A stretch of 64,000 bases of DNA from the NCBI RefSeq assembly GCF_932526225.1, contig NC_064042.1:62001-126000 (forward strand), in the 5' to 3' direction. The stretch is from Nematostella vectensis. Its lineage: Eukaryota; Cnidaria; Anthozoa; Actiniaria; Edwardsiidae. A model generated the notes under the pieces. It worked only from the letters and a program-made list of their open reading frames with translations. It was not told where the DNA came from and ran no database searches. The position numbers and the translations under genes are program-made. Position 1 is the stretch's first letter, and the number at the start of each line of letters is the position of its first letter. Positions 58,101 through 64,000 of this stretch are shown here, in pieces.

Positions 58101-61100
58101 AGTGGTGAAAAGAAGCATGACAAGAGCAAGAAAGTAAATGACGAAGAAGGTAAAAACCTATCCTGGACTATAGTTTGGCTATTTGTGATGTAAGTCATGG
58201 TGATAATTAAAGCCTGTACACAGACCTAAAAACCCTCTTTCTCATCATTGTCATTATTATTATATTTAATAAGTCATATATTTTACAATGTAATTATGCT
58301 CACAAACAGCATATTAAACTATTAAAAAATAAATATAATTGACTGTTTTGTAACCTGTGTGTAGCTTACATAGATTTTGCAAAGAAGACTTTGTTACATG
58401 CATGACATGACTGTCTATTTGCAGATCTGTTTTCCCAGCCTACAGGTGGGGATGATGGTTTGGTTGACACAGATGGCAGCCCGTTTGCAAAGAAAGGTGG
58501 ATTGTTTAGCAGTGGAGGGGGTCTCTTTGATGACGATGATGACAAGGTTAAGCTATTTTGTGTATTACAGTAGTTTGTGTGTCTTTATTTACCATAACTA
58601 TTACTTAAACTCCAGGGTAGACACAGGGTTACAGCATTCAGGTTTTTATTGTGGTGTTTGTAAATGGTGAGAGATTAAATGTTGTTTTTTTCATAGGAAG
58701 GTGGGCTGTTTGGGGATGAGAAGTCTGAGAAGTCTAGCATTAAGAATGAGCAAGATGAAGGTATAGTATGGACTTTTTGTAAAGGGTAAAAAAATGTTCC
58801 TTTTGCTGATTATTCTTAAATAGCACAAGGATAGTGCAATTTAGCCTCTCTGCTCTGTATAAGTGTTTTAAATAGGAAAAATGTTTTTTTTGGTAGTAGG
58901 TATTTCTGTTTTTTTTTTTGGTACCAGGTATCAGTGAGCTGTTTTACAAAATCGTGACTTCTTTAGAATCTCTTCATAGTGTGCATGTGCAAGGTTTTCT
59001 GTCATGTCTGTTGCTTGCAATCAAACATTTTTAAGCAATATTTTTATCTGTACCATATGTGAAATATTTGATTGTCATTAAAGAGGAAGAAGAGGAGGAA
59101 GAAGAAATCAAAGTCGTCAAGCCTCGTGCTAGAAGCACTGCAAGTGGGAAAAGAATACCAGCTGGTGCAGTCTCCATCTTTGGAGGTTAGACTAGTTTTT
59201 ATTTGCAGTTTTTTTTCTTTATTTTAACTAACCCTTTCAATCTTTTTCATACAAAACACCTCAGAAGTGTCTAGCCTGGGTAACATGCTTGCTAACTATG
59301 AAGTTATTTATTTCATTTTTGTTATCACTAATTCAGCAGCTTTTGTTAAGTGTTGTCATGGACGTTACAATGAATGTCACAGACATTACAGCATGTGAGT
59401 TTAACCAAAATTTGGCGATCTGTTTACTTTTACAGCTTTAGCTAAAGAATATGTGATACAATTGGAGCATTTAGTTATCATAAATGACAGCCATATTTGT
59501 GTTTAGCAGTTCTGACCTTTGTTTTGGTTTTAATCTGGTATTCGTTAAGCCCCGACGTCTTGGTACGAATACCAGATTAAAACGAAAACCCGACGCCTCG
59601 GTACGAATACCAGATTATAACCAAAACCCGACGCCTCGGTACAAATACCAGATTAAAACCAAAACTTGGTACGAATACCAGATTAAAACCAAAACCAGGC
59701 TATTTTGGATGCCATTGCTAAAGCACATGTTTGTTCACTCAAAATGAATCCATTCAAAAAATCCCTTAGTGGAGCAGAAAGAAACCGAAAGTGCAGGAAA
59801 AAAATTAGAGCAAATCCAGCTAAATCTGCAGCCTATAAAGCTAAGGGAAAAAGGCAAAGGAAATGCGAGAGTCGAAAAAAGACTTTGAGTCCACTGGAGG
59901 CCGGAAGGCAGAGAATCAAAGGCAGAGAGAGAGTGAGGTTACATCGATTATTGAAAAGGCAAGCTGCCAAAGGAACTTCTACTCCAGTTCAGCATAATTT
60001 AAATGACATCAAGGCTGCTAACAAGACCTCCCAAGCATTAGGAAAAGCAGTTCATAAGGTGACACCACATCTCCCACACAGCCCTAGAAAAAGAAGTGCA
60101 GTTGTTCGAAAACTTGCAAAATCTGCTGGTTTGTCATCGAAAGAGCAGAAATCATGCAGTTCAGGCAACAACAAAATCAATGAGTTAAAAGCGTAGAGAA
60201 GTTCTATTTTCTGGACTCAATCTCCCGTCAGGCCCTAGGACGACGTGAATTTGTAATCGTCAGAAAGGATGGCAAGAAATCAAAACTTCAAAAGAGACAT
60301 TTGATATGGTCTTTAAAAGAAACATTAAGATTGTTTCAGAAAGAGCATCCTAGTATAAAGATAGGTCTAAGTAAATTTAGCTCACTGCGGCCAGTTAATG
60401 TTTTGCTGCATTCCTCAATGCCAAGAGAAGTCTGTCTTTGCATGCACCATGAGAATGTGAAGTGTCTTTGTGATTGTCTCAGTAAGGAGCTTTCCAGCTT
60501 TCCAGCATATTCTGGATCATTTGTCCACCAATTTGTTTGTGACAGTGGCAAAGAGGATTGCATGATGGGGAAATGTGTCGACTGTCCCAACTGGCTGGAT
60601 GGCATTAAAGAAGATGCCCCTTTAGATGATGTTGTAAAGTGGAGTCAATGGGAAAGGGTTACTAACACTATAGACACAAAACAGGGCAAGCCTAAAAATG
60701 TAACAAAAATGCAGAAAACAATCAAGGAGTTAGCTGTAGAAGAGGCCCTAGATTGTCTGAGTGAGAAAATCCCTAGCTCTTTAGAGCATGCGTCCATCAA
60801 GAGGAAGCAACCAGCTTTTTTTGAAGACCGTATTGCCAACTTAAATGAAAATGAAGCAGTTGTACAAGTAGATTTCTCTGAAAATTACACATGCCAGCAC
60901 CAGGATGAAATCCAATCAGCGCATTGGTGCCAAGAACAGGTGACATTGTTCACAGTAGCCATATGGGCAAACGATTCAGCTCCATTCATGCATGATTTTA
61001 TTGCTTGAAATGTTCAATGTGGCAAGTTGTTTTCTTGATGAATAAAGTACACCTTTGTACTAAGTGGCCCCCCCTGAGTACAGCGTTGTTCACATCAGCA

Positions 61101-61728
61101 ATTTTTTTTTTACAAACTCCAATATGTATATAATGCACTAGAGGCAATAATTCACTCTAAATCACAATGTGAAAATTATTGATTTTAACACTTCTCACGT
61201 GGAATTGCCCATATACATATTCACCTATTATATACTATATATATTCACCTATTACATACATACTGAGAAATACTCACTGAAAACATATTCAGTAAATTTT
61301 CGTTCGTTCACTGGTCTCAGCAAATCAGAGCCTCCAACAATGTTTTTTTCACCATGAACAATATTTTTTCACTGTACTTGAATGGCTTCAATCTCAACTC
61401 ATCAACTAGTGCATAAAAATCATACAAGGATTTTCCATTTAGTAATTTATTTATTTCAAAGATGTCGAGATTTTAGAGATTAAAAAGTGCACTACTTGTG
61501 TTAACATGAGCTACCGTCTTGTGCATGACATTAGCGAGACAGTTTCATTTCAATGTTAGTTTCTGTCTGTCTCCAACTAAACCGTTGAAAAGCACAAACA
61601 TCGAAGCCTCTGCAGCCGAGTCTAATAAAAAGTTATGTAATAAGCTTATTATAAATTTCTAAGTATTATATAATAAATGTAATACAGCATGAAAAATGCT
61701 TTGTACAGTTTTTATTAGTATTTATTTA

Positions 61729-61822
<94 letters not shown>

Positions 61823-63356
61823 GGAACTTTGACAATTATTTTTACAAGAAGAATATTCTTACATTACTAGTTATTTATTTATTTTAATATACCTTATAGA
61901 CGTGTAAATAGTTCAAAGTTTTAGGATCATTTTTATACTGTTATTATTATTATGTAGATATTGAAATTATTAAAATTATATTCTTATTCTTATTCTTATT
62001 ATTCTTATTCTTATTATTCTTATTCTTATTATTATTATTATTATTATTAATTTATTATTAATATCGATATTTTTTATTTTATTGCTATAATTTTTTTAAG
62101 AAAGGCTTTCCATTTTACATCAAGGATCCTATTGTGTTGAGAAGACTTGCTATTTGTCCTTCCACAGATGGCTTTCTGCCCGCATCTCCTGCCAAACAGG
62201 ATTCCATGCCATCCACACCGGAAGACAAGCCTGCCAGAAAGCAGACCAGTCAGGGTGGTGGCGGCCTATTTGATGAAGATGAGGATGAAGGTTTATTTGG
62301 TTCTGGTGCAAGTCAAAAGAAACCAAGCAATGGTTAGTTACATGCATATCTGTCTGTCAATTTGATTGCTTATTTTTCATTGATAATGTTCTTATCATTA
62401 TTTCTTCTCATGCTTTGTTAAGAGGATTTTTATTTATTTTTTGTTTATTTGTTTACTTGTTTGTAGGTGTGTGGTTACTCATTGCTCACTTTTGTCTTAG
62501 TTTATTAATCATCTCTTTCAGACGTGACCCAGTCTGCTCAAAAGAAGCCACCAGTTGATCTGTTTGGGGGAGACAATGAGGAGGAGGAAGATGATCTGTT
62601 TGCAGGCAAAGCAAAGCAAGAACAAGCCCCACCCCAGAAAAAGGTATGCGAAATCCCAGCACTTTCCTGTGTATGGGGTCTAGTGTATTATATTTAAGAT
62701 ATTCTATGTTACAAGGTATGCTAAAACCTATCACCTATCTATGCATGGGTTCTGTTGTATTGTATTTAATATGTTATATGTTACATCATGGATTGATTTG
62801 TATATCTACTGCATGTAGGCATTATAGTCAATACTAGTATTGTGACCACCATTTTTCTATCCCAAGTGTGTTATTTATTGATGATAATGAAAATGGATAG
62901 ACCTATGTTCCTATGTTTGGTGGAGTGTCAAATGATTTAAAACTTTTTTTCTATCAGCTGCCAGCAGGGGCAGTCCCTATGTTTGGTGGAGTGTCGCCTT
63001 TATCAAAGGTACCACTTACAGAAGTGTTATTATATGATTTTTAATGGTAATTAAATCAAATCATCTATATCAAATCTACATCACATTTTTTCTTTGCAGA
63101 AAGCAACACGGTCCCCATCTGTTGAAGAAGTCAAGCCTTCCCCAGAACAGCAAACAACTAAGCCCAAATCAGGGGGAGGATTATTCAGTGATGACGATAA
63201 GGAGGGAGGAGTAGGTGGGGGAGGACTGTTTGCTGCCCCTAAACCCAAGCAGGAGCCAAAGTCAAGGGCCAAAACAACTATTAGCCTGTTTGATGACGAT
63301 GAGCAGGATGATGATGATGACTTCTTTTCACCCCCACCCACCACTAAACCCGCAAG
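49141..63356 (+). CDS. WASH complex subunit 2 (FAM21), 18 exons, continuing beyond the window
   Basis: WASHC2 links the WASH actin-nucleating complex to retromer on endosomes. Exons: 49141-49383, 50377-50469, 50803-50874, 51409-51480, 52550-52667, 55030-55097, 56193-56286, 57060-57145, 57257-57331, 57605-57721, 57867-58149, 58425-58546, 58697-58760, 59084-59185, 62168-62332, 62522-62643, 62958-63008, 63100-63356. All have GT-AG borders and compatible phases. The head domain shows WNLEELRKG, SKWTLAADAG, NDFLMLSNTQFIENRVYEED and IPRIKEALRHG. An acidic, disordered tail follows with repeated LFa retromer-binding motifs. The N-terminus has a poly-proline stretch (PPPPPPPPP) not typical of vertebrate FAM21. 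The last exon ends in phase 2, so the 3' part lies outside. Confidence 0.93.
51701..52437. mobile_element. Nonautonomous DNA transposon (0.74 kb) in WASHC2 intron 4
   Basis: The ends TGGGGCCGGTTACTGAAAAG and the inverse of its right counterpart (TGGGGCCGGTTCCTGAAAGG) form a TIR. The subterminal zones are dense in GGTTAGC/GCTAACC motifs in both orientations. The interior has no transposase. The superfamily is unassigned. Confidence 0.7.
52705..54784. mobile_element. Mutator-like nonautonomous element (2.1 kb) in WASHC2 intron 5
   Basis: It is flanked by a 9-bp duplication GGACTCTAG (52696-52704 and 54785-54793), the size typical of Mutator-like elements. The terminal inverted repeats are ~170 bp, starting GGTGTCTACAAAACGA, and include TTGTTTCCCAAA and GGCTACACAGCG on both sides. 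Three extra bases (GCG) lie between the left duplication and the repeat start. The core is filled by a 99-bp tandem array. No transposase is present. Confidence 0.75.
52985..54075 (-). repeat. 99-bp minisatellite (11 copies) inside the Mutator-like element
   Basis: Eleven near-identical units contain TTTATACGGGAAATCGCTTC. As the unit is 99 bp and stop-free on the minus strand, it yields a 33-residue repeat (FIPGSGMVFSVMKTFYNS and so on) through all copies. Nearly all unit differences are one silent change (TCG/TCA at a Ser codon), plus one Ser-to-Tyr. No family is recognised, and it is antisense to WASHC2, so coding is doubtful. Confidence 0.85.
55402..56017. mobile_element. Nonautonomous DNA transposon (0.6 kb) in WASHC2 intron 6
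   Basis: The left end CAGGACTTTGGGAATTACGCG and the inverse of the right end (CAGGGCTTCTGGAATTACGC) form a TIR. CCTTAG flanks both sides (55396-55401 and 56018-56023). The interior is rich in CGCGTAAT/ATTACGCG motifs. No transposase. The CAGG ends are compatible with hAT-like elements, but the duplication is shorter than the usual 8 bp. Confidence 0.65.
56290..56998 (+). repeat. Minisatellite rich in 5'-splice-site-like motifs, WASHC2 intron 7
   Basis: It begins right behind the donor of the exon ending at 56286 (AGAAG then GTAAGTTG). Units of ~30-60 bp combine TTAGGTAAGTTTGAAGG and TATGTAAGGTTGAAGG. Each unit thus carries one or two GTAAG motifs close to the exon-intron junction, as if the junction itself had been multiplied. 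Confidence 0.85.
59528..59700 (+). repeat. Subterminal-type short repeats
   Basis: Four spaced copies of TACGAATACCAGATTAAAAC with CCCGACGCCTCGG between them precede the transposase remnant at 59705. They are probably the terminal or subterminal part of the same element. Confidence 0.6.
59705..61008 (+). pseudogene. Transposase-like remnant in WASHC2 intron 14
   Basis: A first frame (59705-60196; the likely start is the Met at 59744) encodes a very basic Lys/Arg/Ser-rich N-terminal domain. A second frame, open from about 60197 to 61008, encodes a Cys-rich domain (CLCMHHENVKCLCDC, then MMGKCVDCPNW) and then VVQVDFSENYTCQHQDE. The last looks like the first acidic strand of a DDE nuclease followed by conserved IQSAHW. 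A frameshift lies near 60190-60200 and the catalytic domain is cut short at 61008. The combination of zinc cluster, DFSENY and QSAHW recalls an animal DNA-transposon family that I cannot name with certainty. Confidence 0.55.
61733..61820. repeat. TTA/ATT microsatellite
   Basis: About 29 uninterrupted trinucleotide repeats, with further TTATTC/TTATTA runs at 61940-62060. Simple sequence in a WASHC2 intron. Confidence 0.97.
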
Positions 63357-63486
63357 GTATATATGCTAAAAAGTGCTTATTTAGCTACCTCCATGAAGAA
63401 ACAAGGGACTGAGCGTAGCCATCAAAGAGGTGCTACTGTTTCTCTTTTTTTAATTTTCATTTTGCAACAAGTCTTATGATCTCCTG

Positions 63487-64000
63487 CAAATACATCAGGG
63501 CCACTAGTAGCAAATACATCAGGGCCACTAGTAGCAAATGCATCAGGGCCACTAGTAGCAAATCCATCAGGGCCACTAGTAGCAAATACATCAGGGCCAC
63601 TAGTAGCAAATACATCAGGGCCACTAGTAGCAAATACATCAGGGCCACTAGTAGCAAATACATCAGGGCCACTAGTAGCAAATACATCAGGGCCACTAGT
63701 AGCAAATACATCAGGGCCACTAGTAGCAAATACATCAGGGCCACTAGTAGCAAATACATCAGGGCCACTAGTAGCAAATACATCAGGGCCACTAGTAGCA
63801 AATACATCAGGGCCACTAGTAGCAAATACATCAGGGCCACTAGTAGCAAATACATCAGGGCCACTAGTAGCAAATACATCAGGGCCACTAGTAGCAAATA
63901 CATCAGGGCCACTAGTAACAAATACATCAGGGCCACTAGTAGCAAATACATCAGGGCCACTAGTAGCAAATACATCAGGGCCACTAGTAGCAAATACATC
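63487..64000 (+). repeat. 24-bp minisatellite running off the window end
   Basis: More than 21 nearly identical units of ATACATCAGGGCCACTAGTAGCAA. It begins ~130 bp after the donor of the last visible WASHC2 exon and continues past 64000. The 24-bp unit yields an artificial 8-residue repeat frame on the minus strand, which is not a gene. Confidence 0.97.

Larger units (their letters stand above)
58425..63356 (+). other. WASHC2 tail with LFa retromer-binding motifs
   Basis: Leu-Phe-acidic motifs recur exon after exon: GGGLFDDDDDK, GGLFGDE, GGGLFDEDEDEGLFG, VDLFGGDNEEEEDDLF, GGGLFSDDDKEGG and ISLFDDDEQDDDDDFF. In the known family these bind VPS35, giving multivalent retromer recruitment. The repeated PAGAV segments (KRIPAGAVSIFG, KLPAGAVPMFGG) are also a family trait. 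Confidence 0.85.

Noticed and set aside
63457-64000. 180-codon Leu/Ala/Val-rich frame on the minus strand
   Set aside because: A 24-bp minisatellite unit gives an artificial eight-residue repeat.

Overview
The window is animal nuclear DNA, most likely from a cnidarian and possibly a sea anemone. It holds intron-rich metazoan genes with conventional GT-AG exons, 5S rRNA repeats, many DNA transposons and very large minisatellites. No bacterial-style operons are present outside one mobile element. The species assignment is inference from gene content and repeat style.

Layout. 1-8077: three head-to-tail copies (the third truncated) of a ~3.0-kb composite repeat, each carrying the same nested TTAA-target insertion. 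8078-9487 and 22083-24330: the same repeat family in the opposite orientation, split by a 12.6-kb GC-rich, virus-like Polinton/Maverick-type element (9488-22076). That element has ~280-bp terminal inverted repeats (TIRs) and a 6-bp target duplication (ATTGAC). 24500-25036: three 5S rRNA copies, the third broken. 25673-44878 (minus): NELFA, subunit A of the negative elongation factor, with ten proposed coding exons and introns swollen by three minisatellites of 2.5-3.6 kb. A small plus-strand gene candidate and a 1.5-kb DNA transposon also lie in its introns. 45665-46915 (minus): an intronless class A GPCR. 47.7-48.8 kb: poly(A)-bearing tandem repeats and a palindromic MITE. 49141-63356 and beyond the window (plus): WASHC2/FAM21, the retromer-binding subunit of the WASH complex, with 18 exons recognised and four DNA-transposon insertions in its introns. 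The window ends inside another minisatellite.

The Polinton-like element carries an RVE-family integrase, a probable jelly-roll capsid-type protein, several small membrane or coiled-coil proteins, a Cys-rich protein, and one very large minus-strand replication gene. That gene combines a possible polymerase-like region, an SF1 helicase and an HNH domain. I see no canonical Polinton protein-primed PolB, packaging ATPase or cysteine protease. Most of its genes carry frameshifts or stops, and one junction looks like an internal deletion, so this copy is defective. It may belong to a lineage distinct from textbook Polintons.

A second theme is minisatellites rooted at 5' splice sites in both NELFA and WASHC2. 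The clearest is a ~50-copy, 52-bp array at 26.7-29.3 kb in which each unit repeats the end of a NELFA exon together with its GTAAG donor.
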